NCBI RefSeq assembly: GCF_029813785.1
Contig: NZ_JARVKY010000018.1
Span: 124,001-188,000, forward strand
Reading direction: 5' to 3'
DNA from: Streptomyces sp. DH41
GTDB taxonomy: Bacteria; Actinomycetota; Actinomycetes; Streptomycetales; Streptomycetaceae
DNA length: 64,000 nucleotides
Shown: piece after piece, positions 1 through 6,820 of the stretch
Position numbering within the stretch: position 1 is the stretch's first letter
How the letters are laid out: every line of letters begins with the position of its first letter
Notes under the pieces: generated by a model
The model's database searches: none
The model's input: the letters and a program-made list of their open reading frames with translations, nothing else
What the model was told of the DNA's origin: nothing
Translations under genes and position numbers: made by a program

Positions 1-1
1 G

Positions 2-73
2 TTGAACACCACCACGCGCTACCTCGTCGAGGGCGAGATGCCCACGAAGGACACGTCCTGCCGCGCGGATTGA
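2..73 (+). CDS. 3' end of a probable secreted alpha/beta hydrolase (TAP-like), truncated by the window edge
   Basis: Only the last 23 codons are in the window. The frame reads NTTTRYLVEGEMPTKDTSC followed by RAD and a TGA stop. A tyrosine, a short acidic loop, a Leu/Met-Pro and a final Thr-x-Cys shortly before the stop are typical of the C-terminal TAP-like domain of Streptomyces tripeptidyl aminopeptidase-type hydrolases (S33 family), where the last cysteine usually forms a disulfide. The call rests on this tail alone, and the catalytic residues are outside the window. Confidence 0.45.
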   Translation: MNTTTRYLVEGEMPTKDTSCRAD

Positions 74-692
74 CCTCCGGACCCGGGCCGTCGGCACCCC
101 GTCCGCTGTTGACACCTTCCGGCGTACCCGTCGATGCCGGTTTGCGAGTAGTGGGGCAGTCCGCAGTACCAGTCCTCCCTCGGTGAACGGCGCCAGTTGC
201 GGCGCGCCTGACCGAGAGATGCGGCAGTGGGCTCCGCAAGCTGGAGCAGACGCAGGACGGGCCACGGGGCTGACTGCCGTAGTGAAGCTATGAGAGCTCG
301 CCATTGGTTCGCAGTGTCAGCAGTACGCCCTGCCGACGCGGGATCAGGGCCGGTGAATGGTGTAGCAGCGCACCGGAGGCGTGGCGCCACTGGTGCCAGG
401 GCTCCGGTGCGTTTCGAATGGCGGGTCCTATGGAGGTGCCAGGTGGCCGTGCGTTGTGGGAAAGGCACAGTTGCCGTAGTGCCTCCGGCCGGTGTGCGCG
501 GTCCTCGGTGAGAGCCGAGAGGTCGGACGGGGACGAGCGGCCGATCGACTTCGCCGGTGGACGTACGGTGGACAGACGCCTTTGGACGGTGCGGCACGAG
601 GTGGCACGGGCCAAGCTGCTGCGGATGCTCTGAACAGGAAGAATGTCACGAGACGGTACGGCAGGGCATTCCCCGGCATGATCGCTCGCGGT
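74..692. other. gene-free stretch upstream of a tRNA-derived scar
   Basis: About 620 bases lie between the hydrolase stop and the tRNA remnant. Open frames exist on both strands, as expected at this GC content, but none has a ribosome-binding site, a recognisable domain or believable amino-acid composition; they are rich in Arg, Pro and Ser. I see no transposase or integrase frame. The stretch could be eroded sequence from an old integrated element. Confidence 0.4.
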
Positions 693-737
693 CTCGTAAT
701 GCGTAGGTCTCGGGTTCGAATCCCGAAGGCGGCTCCA
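693..737 (+). pseudogene. 3' half of tRNA-Thr(CGT): probable attachment-site remnant
   Basis: From base 693 the sequence reads as the 3' part of a tRNA. It has an anticodon loop CTCGTAA with CGT at 695-697, the 3' strand of the anticodon stem (TGCGT), a variable region, a perfect T arm (TCGGG, loop TTCGAAT, CCCGA), the 3' acceptor strand AGGCGGC, the discriminator T and an encoded CCA. The 5' half is missing. No GCCGCCT acceptor strand or D arm lies upstream, and the five bases before the loop do not pair with TGCGT. A 3' tRNA half of about 45 bases is the usual footprint of tyrosine-integrase elements such as Streptomyces AICEs, so this is probably an att site. Confidence 0.6.
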
Positions 738-739
738 TT

Positions 740-775
740 GGAACCCCAGGCCCACGTCCATGGCCTGGGGTTTCC
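740..775 (+). terminator. tRNA terminator hairpin
   Basis: An inverted repeat (GGAACCCCAGGC with GCCTGGGGTTTCC) begins three bases after the tRNA CCA end and finishes in a short T run. It looks like the original terminator of the tRNA gene, kept next to the 3' remnant. The remaining sequence to 981 holds no supported gene. Confidence 0.55.
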
Positions 776-981
776 GCGTTCGCGGCGTTGGCTTCTTCCC
801 TGGTCCTACGAACCTCCGGGCTCGGTCCGTTTCGGTACGGGGGTGCTCGGTGAGATCGGTGACCCGGACGGTGGCGATGCCGGCCGGTACCTGGGTCCGT
901 ACCGGACCGCGTTGCAGATCCGGTTCGTCGCGGTCTTCTTGTTCTTGGTGCCGGCGGCGCTGCTCGCGGTGTGGGGAGCGG

Positions 982-2673
982 CTACTTGGCATCGGCGTAA
1001 CACTCCACCACCGCCGTCGTGAACGGGAACCGCACCGGCGTCCGGCCGAACGTCAGCCGGCCCGCCAGTTCCGCCGCCTCCCGGATCGCCGCGGCGACGG
1101 TGTCGGCCTCCTCCCGCGGACAGTGCACGATCACCTCGTCGTGCTGGAAGAAGACCAGCTCCGCCGCCTTGTCCGCGAGGGCCTGCCGTAGCGCGGCGAG
1201 CAGCAGCAGGGCCCAGTCGGCGGCGCTGCCCTGGACGACGAAGTTACGCGCGAAGCGGCCCCGCGCGCGGGCGTTGGTGGAGGCGTAGCCGGGCACCCAC
1301 TCCTGCGCCCGGTCCGACGGGTCCGAGGGGGCGTCCTGCGGCATGCCCGCCTCCTCGGCACCGTCGGCCGCGCCGGCCGCCGGTGGGCAGGTGCGCCCCA
1401 GCCAGGTCCGCACGAGCCGCCCCTCCTCGCCCGCACGGGCCGCGTCGTCGACGTACGCCACCGCCCTGGGGAAGCGGCGTCTGAGCGCGGCGAGGTTCTT
1501 CAGGCCGTCGCCGGAGGTCTGGCCGTAGACCGCGCCGAGAACGGCGAGTTTGGCCTGGGCGCGGTCGCCGGAGAAGGCGCGGTCGGACACCGACTGGTAG
1601 AGGTCGCTCTCCCGGCCGGCCACCTCCATCAGCCCCGGGTCGCGGGAGATCGCGGCCAGCACACGCGGTTCCATCTGGTCGGCGTCGGCGACGACCAGCC
1701 GCCAGCCCGGGTCGGCGACGACGGCCCGCCGGATCACCTTGGGTATCTGCAGGCCGCCCCCGCCGTTGGTCACCCAGCGTCCGGTGACGGTGCCGCCGGC
1801 CAGGAACTCGGGGCGGAACCGTCCGTCGCGCACCCAGTCCTGCAGCCAGGACCAACCGTGGGCGACCCAGATCCGGTACAGCTTCTTGTACTCGATCAGC
1901 GGCTTCACGGCCGGATGGTCGACGGACTCGATCTCCCACCGGCGGGTGGAGCCGACCCTGATGCCGGCCTGCGCGAACGCCTTGACCACGTCCGCGGGCA
2001 GGTCGGGCCGCACCCGGCGTCCGAACGCCGCGGACACCTCCTCCGCCAGCTCGGCCAGGCGGCGCGGCTCGCCCCCGCCCGCGTACCGCTCGCCGAGCAG
2101 GGAGTGCAGTACCTCGCGGTGCACGTCGGCCCGCCAGGGCAGTCCGGCGCGGTTCATCTCGGCGGCCACCAGCATCCCCGCCGACTCGGCCGCCGTCAGC
2201 AGCCGCATCCGTTCGGGGTGCGCGGACCGGTCGTGGCGGCGCTGCTGCTCGGCATAGACGGCGAGCAGGTCGTCCAGCGGCAGGTGGACGGCCTGGGGCT
2301 CGAACAGCGGGGACTGCGCGCCCGGCTCGGCGGAGCGCTGCGGCGGATCGGGCGGCACGGGACCGCGGTGCAGCCGGGCCAGGGCGGCGGCGGCCGAGCG
2401 CGGCTCCCCGTACCGCCCCTCGTGGCCGAGCAGGAGGGTCTCGGCGGCCTCCACGTCGTAGCACCGCTCCACTCGCACCCCCGCGGCGAGCAGACGCGGA
2501 GCCACCTCGGCGGTGGACCGCCACACCCAGCGTGCGACGTCCGGCCTGCTCCGCACGGCCTGAGCGGGATCGGCCTCCCGCCGCACCGGGCCGGCGGGCA
2601 GCCCGTCGAGGCCGAGGGGGGCGACTTCCACGCCACCGTCCTCGGCCACGGCGAGCACCCACCGGTCGGCCAT
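982..2673 (-). CDS. Pol I-like DNA polymerase (family A), stand-alone polymerase domain
   Basis: A 563-residue family A polymerase, much shorter than housekeeping Pol I (about 900 residues) because the 5' nuclease domain is absent. Visible motifs are motif A around residues 329-337 (ADADQMEPR), the O-helix region around 371-387 with an Arg, Lys, Tyr-Gly series, a conserved QGSAADW segment near 481, and motif C HDE at 511-513. The N-terminal 250 residues sit where the 3'-5' exonuclease would be, but I do not see its acidic catalytic set, so proofreading is doubtful. Actinomycete homologues are annotated as bifunctional 3'-5' exonuclease/DNA polymerase. A role in repair or gap filling is inference. 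It stands alone and converges with nothing. Confidence 0.85.
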   Translation of the reverse strand: MADRWVLAVAEDGGVEVAPLGLDGLPAGPVRREADPAQAVRSRPDVARWVWRSTAEVAPRLLAAGVRVERCYDVEAAETLLLGHEGRYGEPRSAAAALARLHRGPVPPDPPQRSAEPGAQSPLFEPQAVHLPLDDLLAVYAEQQRRHDRSAHPERMRLLTAAESAGMLVAAEMNRAGLPWRADVHREVLHSLLGERYAGGGEPRRLAELAEEVSAAFGRRVRPDLPADVVKAFAQAGIRVGSTRRWEIESVDHPAVKPLIEYKKLYRIWVAHGWSWLQDWVRDGRFRPEFLAGGTVTGRWVTNGGGGLQIPKVIRRAVVADPGWRLVVADADQMEPRVLAAISRDPGLMEVAGRESDLYQSVSDRAFSGDRAQAKLAVLGAVYGQTSGDGLKNLAALRRRFPRAVAYVDDAARAGEEGRLVRTWLGRTCPPAAGAADGAEEAGMPQDAPSDPSDRAQEWVPGYASTNARARGRFARNFVVQGSAADWALLLLAALRQALADKAAELVFFQHDEVIVHCPREEADTVAAAIREAAELAGRLTFGRTPVRFPFTTAVVECYADAK

Positions 2674-2864
2674 GCCGCGAGTCTCGCAGGAGGGTCTGAC
2701 AACGGCCCTCGCCGTTGCCGGAGTCTCAGTCTCCGTGCTTGCCGTGGCCGGGGGCGTGCACCTCCTGCTGGGGTCTCAGTCCTCGCCGTGGCCGGGGCCC
2801 GGTTCTCGCCTGCCCGGGCCCCGGCCTTCTCCGCGGGGTATCAGCCCTCTGCCTGCCCGGGCTC

Positions 2865-3617
2865 TCAGCCTTCTCCCTGCCCGGGCCCCTTCTCCTCGGT
2901 CACCTCGATGAACTCCGCCAGCGCCTCGGTGACGTAGCGCTCGGTGGCCTCCTTGTCGAGGCCGAGCCCGCTGAGTACGCCCTCGCCGTGCTCGTGCTCC
3001 AGCAGGGCGAGCAGGATGTGCTCGGTGCCGATGTAGTTGTGGCCGAGGCGCAGGGCCTCGCGGAAGGTGAGTTCGAGGACCTTCTTGGCCGCAGGGCCGT
3101 AGGGGACCAGCTCCGGGACCTCCGCGGCGGCGGGCGGGAGCGCCGCGGTCGCCGACCCGCGGACCGCGTCGAGGGTCACGCCCTGCGCGGCGATCGCCTT
3201 GGCGGCGAGGCTCTCGCGCTGGGTGAGCAGGCCGAGGACGAGGTGCTCGGGCAGGCTTTCGGTGGAGCCGGCGGTCTTGGCCGCGTTGTGGGCGGCCATC
3301 ACGGCTTCGCGCGCGCGGGGCGTGTAGCGGCTGAAGCCCTGGCTCGCGTCGAGGTCGGCCGACTCCTTGGGCACGAAGCGCTTCTGCGCCGCCTGCCGGG
3401 TGACGCCCATGCTCTTGCCGATGTCCGTCCAGGACGCGCCCGAACGCCGGGCCTGGTCCACGAAGTGTCCGATGAGGTGATCGGCCACCTCACCGAGGTG
3501 CTCGCCGGCGATGACGGCGTCCTGGAGCTGTTCGAGCGGCTCCGCGTGCACCTTCTTGATCGCGGTGATGAGTTCGTCGAGACGTACGGATGACGTGGTG
3601 CTCGGGTTCGTCGTCAT
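2865..3617 (-). CDS. HTH protein with two Clp N-terminal domains and no ATPase
   Basis: 250 residues. Residues about 25-75 contain a helix-turn-helix (SWTDIGKSMGVTRQAAQKRF). Two Clp N-domain repeats follow: YTPRAREAVMAAHNAA with EHLVLGLL around 97-135, and YGPAAKKVLELTFREALRLG with NYIGTEHILLALL around 172-212. The second matches the N-domain of ClpC in this window (58034-60559) closely. There is no Walker motif, so this is not a chaperone; it may be a regulator or adaptor that senses Clp substrates, which is inference. The ATG at 3617 lies only one base from an inverted repeat, leaving no room for a ribosome-binding site, so the mRNA may be leaderless and the gene autoregulated. Divergent from the DUF2786 gene. 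Confidence 0.8.
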   Translation of the reverse strand: MTTNPSTTSSVRLDELITAIKKVHAEPLEQLQDAVIAGEHLGEVADHLIGHFVDQARRSGASWTDIGKSMGVTRQAAQKRFVPKESADLDASQGFSRYTPRAREAVMAAHNAAKTAGSTESLPEHLVLGLLTQRESLAAKAIAAQGVTLDAVRGSATAALPPAAAEVPELVPYGPAAKKVLELTFREALRLGHNYIGTEHILLALLEHEHGEGVLSGLGLDKEATERYVTEALAEFIEVTEEKGPGQGEG

Positions 3618-3618
3618 G

Positions 3619-3636
3619 TGTCAACCGTAGGTTGCC
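3619..3636. promoter_or_regulatory. operator-like inverted repeat next to the Clp-N/HTH start
   Basis: TGTCAACCGTAGGTTGCC contains CAACC/GGTTG arms around a GTA centre. It is a degenerate copy of the palindrome at 3644-3668 (shared TGTCAACCG) and sits directly against the start codon of the divergent HTH gene, the usual position for an autorepressor. Confidence 0.5.
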
Positions 3637-3643
3637 TCTCCGG

Positions 3644-3668
3644 GACTGTCAACCGACGGTTGACAGTC
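3644..3668. promoter_or_regulatory. perfect 25-bp palindrome between divergent genes
   Basis: Twelve bases (GACTGTCAACCG) are followed by one central A and the exact reverse complement. It lies in the 99-base gap between the Clp-N/HTH gene and the DUF2786 gene, about 25 bases centre-to-centre plus from the weaker copy at 3619-3636. Perfect palindromes of this length are strong candidates for dimeric repressor binding. The adjacent HTH protein is the obvious candidate regulator. Confidence 0.6.
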
Positions 3669-3716
3669 GATCACCGGTCGTGCGACCGGGGCGGGCTGTC
3701 GTGGCACCATCGCCGG

Positions 3717-4871
3717 GTGAGTACGCCCCGCACCGTCGACCGTGCCTTCGAGACCGCCCTGTACGACGCCGCCGACGACGCCCTCGACAGCGCCGCCTCG
3801 CTCCTCGCGGCCGACCCGGCGGCCGACGCGGAACTCGCCGGGCGAGGCGAGGAGTTCGTGGCGACCGCCTGGCGGCGCGGCTGGCAGCCCGCCGACCTCG
3901 TACGGATCGTGCGGCGCGAGCTGGACGACGTCCACGTACGGCTGGTGGCGGTGTTGATCCGCGCACAGGCGCCCCACGACCGCCCCCGCGGCCCCCGCTG
4001 GACCGCGCAGCTCGACGACGTACCGGACCTGGCGCCGCCCCGCACCGACCGCTTCTCCCACGCCACCGCCGTACTGGAGCTGTACCGCCTGCTGCTGCGC
4101 CTGCCCACGCTGGAGCGCCTGGAGCCGGGGGTCGCGGGAACGGCGGGAACGGCGGGGGACACCCGTCGGGAGAGCAGGCCGGAGTCCCGCGCCCTCGCCC
4201 GCATCCGCGCCCTGCTCGCCAAGGCGGAGGCGACCGGGTATCCGGAGGAGGCGGAGGCGCTCAGCGCCAAGGCGCAGGAGCTGATGGCCAGGCACAGCAT
4301 CGACGAGGCGCTGCTGTCGGCCCACGCTCCCTCGCCCGACGCCCCCGGTGCCTGCCGGATCGGGGTGGAGCCACCGTACGAGCAGGCCAAGGCAGTGCTG
4401 CTGGACGCGGTGGCCGACGCGAACCACTGCCGGGCCGTGTGGAACGAACCCCTCGGCTTCTCCACCGTCGTCGGTTTCGAGGCGGACTTGGAGGCGGTCG
4501 AACTCCTCTACACCTCGCTCCTGGTGCAGGCCGAGGCGGCGATGACCAAGGCGGAGGCCGCGCAGCGCGCGGTCGGGCGCAAGCGGACCAAGACCTTCCG
4601 TCAGTCGTTCCTCGCCGCCTACGCCCACCGTGCGGGCACCCGGCTACGGGCGGCGACGGAGGCGGCCACCGCCGAGTCCGGCACGGCGACTGACGTGGAC
4701 CTCCTGCCGGTCCTCGCCTCCCGTCAGGTCGCGGTCACGGATCGGCTGGAGCGCATGTTCCCGGAGACGACGACGACCCGCCTGCGCGGCGCCGGTGACG
4801 TGGCGGGCTGGACGGAGGGGACCCGAGCGGCCGACCACGCCCGGGTCGACCGCCGGCGACCACTGCCGTAG
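3717..4871 (+). CDS. DUF2786 domain protein
   Basis: 384 residues when started at the GTG at 3717 (MSTPRTVDRAFETAL). The frame is open further upstream, but that would put coding sequence over the palindromes, so the GTG is preferred. A DUF2786 helical segment is clear near residues 160-200 (ALARIRALLAKAEATGYPEE, then EAEALSAKAQELMARHSID). The C-terminal part is mixed alpha/beta with many Ala and Arg. DUF2786 proteins occur in phages and actinomycetes and have no established biochemical role. Divergent from the Clp-N/HTH gene, with a shared control region. Confidence 0.75.
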   Translation: MSTPRTVDRAFETALYDAADDALDSAASLLAADPAADAELAGRGEEFVATAWRRGWQPADLVRIVRRELDDVHVRLVAVLIRAQAPHDRPRGPRWTAQLDDVPDLAPPRTDRFSHATAVLELYRLLLRLPTLERLEPGVAGTAGTAGDTRRESRPESRALARIRALLAKAEATGYPEEAEALSAKAQELMARHSIDEALLSAHAPSPDAPGACRIGVEPPYEQAKAVLLDAVADANHCRAVWNEPLGFSTVVGFEADLEAVELLYTSLLVQAEAAMTKAEAAQRAVGRKRTKTFRQSFLAAYAHRAGTRLRAATEAATAESGTATDVDLLPVLASRQVAVTDRLERMFPETTTTRLRGAGDVAGWTEGTRAADHARVDRRRPLP

Positions 4872-4940
4872 GCACCACCAGGCACCACCAGGCACCACCA
4901 GGCACCACCAGGCGTCACCAGACGTCACCAGACGTCATTG
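4871..4940 (+). repeat. seven-unit 10-bp tandem repeat
   Basis: Four exact copies of GGCACCACCA are followed by GGCGTCACCA, GACGTCACCA and GACGTCATTG, so the array decays in one direction. It begins inside the stop codon of the DUF2786 gene. A second small duplication, GCGCCCATGGTGCG, occurs twice around 4969-4995. No coding or hairpin role is evident; it looks like a slippage-prone minisatellite. Confidence 0.85.
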
Positions 4941-5041
4941 GCGTGTCATCCTGGCGCGGGCGCCCATGGTGCGTCGACGTGGCGCCCATGGTGCGTGCGT
5001 CCACGGCCGTGCGTGCGTCGTCGATGGCCGTCCGTGTTCCG

Positions 5042-5713
5042 TCAGGAGCCGAGACCGGTGGTCGGCAGTCCGGGCGGCAGCGAGCCGCCCTCCGACTTGG
5101 TGTACGTCTCCTCGCCGAGGCCGCCCTGCCACGCCACCTCGAGGGATGTCCCGTCGACCGACTCGACGGTACCCGTGGCCCGGTCGTCACTGCCGTCGGT
5201 GCACTTCAGGCGGATCGTCCGGGTGCCGGATTCCTCGCCGGTGGTGCCACTGCACACGGTCCCGCCGGTGGCGAAGAGGGCGGCCTTGTCGCCGGTGACC
5301 ATCAGCGCGACGGCCTGGCCGCCGGTTGTGGCCAGCCAGCTGCCCTCCAGTTCACCCGCGGCCGCGGACGGCGACCCGCCGCTGCCACCGCTGTCGCTGC
5401 CGCTGCCACCGCCCGTTTCGGCGCCGCTCGCGGTCGTACTGGGCGCGGCCGAGGACTTGTCACCCCCGCCCGTGCTGCCGCCGGACCCTCCGCCCGTGCC
5501 GCCGTCGTCGGAGTCACCTCCGTCGCTGCAGGCGGTCAGCGTCAGTGCGCCCATCAGCCCGACCACCACGGCAGCGGTCCGCACGGACCGACGGGCCGTC
5601 CGCCGACGCGGTTCCCGCGCACCTGTGGACGTACTCGTGGTGCTCGCCGTACTCGTCTCGTTCGCCGTGCTCGCCGTACTTTCCGCAGTCACCAACGTCA
5701 CCGCAAGCTCCAA
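5042..5713 (-). CDS. secreted lipoprotein, Ser/Gly-rich linker
   Basis: 223 residues from the ATG at 5713. An Arg-rich n-region (around 34-45), a hydrophobic core (TAAVVVGLMGALTLT) and a lipobox LTAC with the acylated Cys at residue 62 mark a lipoprotein. A low-complexity Gly/Ser/Asp linker of about 55 residues follows, then a compact C-terminal domain with two cysteines (VCSG, LKC) that could form a disulfide. The 40 residues before the signal peptide are unusually long and rich in Thr and Ser, so the true start may be internal (a GTG at SVRTAAV is in frame), though no good ribosome-binding site decides it. No function is recognised. Confidence 0.65.
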   Translation of the reverse strand: MELAVTLVTAESTASTANETSTASTTSTSTGAREPRRRTARRSVRTAAVVVGLMGALTLTACSDGGDSDDGGTGGGSGGSTGGGDKSSAAPSTTASGAETGGGSGSDSGGSGGSPSAAAGELEGSWLATTGGQAVALMVTGDKAALFATGGTVCSGTTGEESGTRTIRLKCTDGSDDRATGTVESVDGTSLEVAWQGGLGEETYTKSEGGSLPPGLPTTGLGS

Positions 5714-5781
5714 GCTGTAGCCGGACGGCCGGGACGGCCCCAGGACAGCCGCAAGTTACCAGCAAGTCACGCCAGGGCGAC

Positions 5782-6087
5782 CTACCAGGACGACTTGCGA
5801 ACTCCCGGCAGATGTCCGGCGTGTGCCTGCTGACGCAGGTTGATCCGGGACAGCCCGAACGTACCGAGGTAGCCGCGCGGGCGCCCGTCGACCTGGTCGC
5901 GGTTGCGCACGCGCGTGGGGCTCGCGTCGCGGGGCTGCCTGCGCAGTTCCCGCTGGGCGGCGAGCCGTTCGGCCTCCGTCGAGGACGGCCTGCGGATGGT
6001 CTCCTTCAGCTCGGCCCGGCGCGCCGCGTACCGCGCGACGGTCTTCTGCCGCTGCTCGTTCTTCGCGATCTTGCTCTTCTTCGCCAT
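5782..6087 (-). CDS. rpsN: 30S ribosomal protein S14, zinc-independent paralogue
   Basis: 101 residues beginning MAKKSKIAKNEQRQKTVARY and ending with the conserved LPGVRKSSW. This is the long form of S14, without the two CxxC pairs of the zinc-binding form. Its start overlaps the stop of the L28 gene (ATGA at 6085-6088), so the two are translationally coupled. Such C-minus paralogues replace the zinc-containing ribosomal proteins under zinc starvation and are repressed by Zur in Streptomyces. A Zur-type box lies upstream of the L28 gene. Confidence 0.95.
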   Translation of the reverse strand: MAKKSKIAKNEQRQKTVARYAARRAELKETIRRPSSTEAERLAAQRELRRQPRDASPTRVRNRDQVDGRPRGYLGTFGLSRINLRQQAHAGHLPGVRKSSW

Positions 6088-6323
6088 CAGACCTTCACTC
6101 CTCGGGCACGGATGCGCGCCACGGCCGCCTCGACGCCGATCGCGTCCACCGTCCTGATCGCCTTCGTGCTCAGCCGCAGCCGTACGTGCCGGTTCTCGCT
6201 CGGCAGCCAGTAGCGCCTGGTCTGGATGTTGGGGTCGAAGCGGCGGGAGGTCCGCCGGTGGGAGTGGGAGATGCGATTGCCGAAACCGGGGCGGGTGCCG
6301 GTCAGCATGCAGTGGGCGGACAC
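6087..6323 (-). CDS. rpmB: 50S ribosomal protein L28, zinc-independent paralogue
   Basis: 78 residues (MSAHCMLTGTRPGFGN...) with the L28 core SHSHRRTSRRFDPNIQTRRYW. It has a single Cys and no CxxC pairs, so it cannot form the zinc ribbon of the C-plus L28. It is the first gene of a two-gene operon with S14 and reads away from the L33 operon across a shared 71-base control region containing the Zur-type box. Confidence 0.95.
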   Translation of the reverse strand: MSAHCMLTGTRPGFGNRISHSHRRTSRRFDPNIQTRRYWLPSENRHVRLRLSTKAIRTVDAIGVEAAVARIRARGVKV

Positions 6324-6366
6324 GGTGACGTACCTCTCCTTCAGACCGGACGGTCGTAGCTGTTAA

Positions 6367-6381
6367 TGGAATTCATTTTCA
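6367..6381. promoter_or_regulatory. Zur-type operator between divergent C-minus ribosomal operons
   Basis: TGGAATTCATTTTCA is a near-palindrome that resembles the Streptomyces Zur box (TGAAAATNATTTTCA type). The surrounding 40 bases are strikingly AT-rich for this window. It lies between rpmB and rpmG and can control both directions. A -10-like TAAGAT follows at 6384-6389 toward rpmG. Zur control of these genes is established in S. coelicolor; the exact box here is my reading. Confidence 0.75.
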
Positions 6382-6394
6382 GTAAGATACCAGC

Positions 6395-6559
6395 ATGGCA
6401 CGCAACGAACTCCGCCCGGTCATCAAACTCCGGTCCACCGCCGGGACCGGTTTCACCTACGTCACCCGCAAGAACCGCCGCAACGACCCGGACCGGCTGA
6501 CCCTGCGCAAGTACGACCCGGTCGCCGGTCGCCACGTCGACTTCCGAGAGGAGCGCTGA
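6395..6559 (+). CDS. rpmG: 50S ribosomal protein L33, zinc-independent paralogue
   Basis: 54 residues, MARNELRPVIKLRSTAGTGF and onward to the conserved LRKYDPVAGRHVDFREER. It lacks the CxxC pairs of the zinc-binding L33. The ATG at 6395 begins 13 bases after the Zur-type box, which gives a very short leader. Followed after six bases by the L31 gene. It is the first gene of the operon L33-L31-COG0523-S18. Confidence 0.95.
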   Translation: MARNELRPVIKLRSTAGTGFTYVTRKNRRNDPDRLTLRKYDPVAGRHVDFREER

Positions 6560-6565
6560 CCCGTC

Positions 6566-6820
6566 ATGCGCGAGGGAATCCACCCCGAGTACCGCCCGGT
6601 CGTCTTCCGCGACCGCGCCGCGGACTACGCCTTCCTCACCCGCTCGACCATGACCAGCGAGCGCACGATCGAATGGGAGGACGGCCAGACCTACCCGGTC
6701 GTCGACGTCGAGATCTCGAACGTCAGCCACCCCTTCTACACCGGCACCGCCCGCGTCCTGGACACCGCCGGCCGTGTGGAGCGCTTCGAGCGGCGGTACG
6801 GGAAGCGGGGCGGGGCATGA
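6566..6820 (+). CDS. rpmE: 50S ribosomal protein L31 type B (zinc-independent)
   Basis: 84 residues beginning MREGIHPEYRPVVFRDRAA. This is type B L31, without the Cys motif of type A. The conserved VDVEISNVSHPFYTG segment and the basic C-terminal tail are present. Its stop overlaps the start of the following COG0523 gene (ATGA at 6817-6820). Under zinc limitation it replaces the zinc-holding L31, freeing stored zinc. Confidence 0.95.
   Translation: MREGIHPEYRPVVFRDRAADYAFLTRSTMTSERTIEWEDGQTYPVVDVEISNVSHPFYTGTARVLDTAGRVERFERRYGKRGGA

Noticed and set aside
660..737. complete tRNA gene
   Set aside because: No 5' acceptor strand, D arm or matching anticodon-stem strand could be found upstream.
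288..992. 234-residue minus-strand frame containing LRDSNPRPTHYE
   Set aside because: This peptide is the familiar false translation of a tRNA 3' end; the frame crosses the tRNA remnant and has no ribosome-binding site.
492..1022. 176-residue plus-strand frame with a hydrophobic C-terminal stretch
   Set aside because: It runs through the tRNA remnant and its terminator and overlaps the end of the polymerase gene; composition is not protein-like before the last 40 residues.
4871..4940. CRISPR array
   Set aside because: Units are 10 bases and contiguous with no spacers; the same applies to the 16-bp array at 30301-30380.
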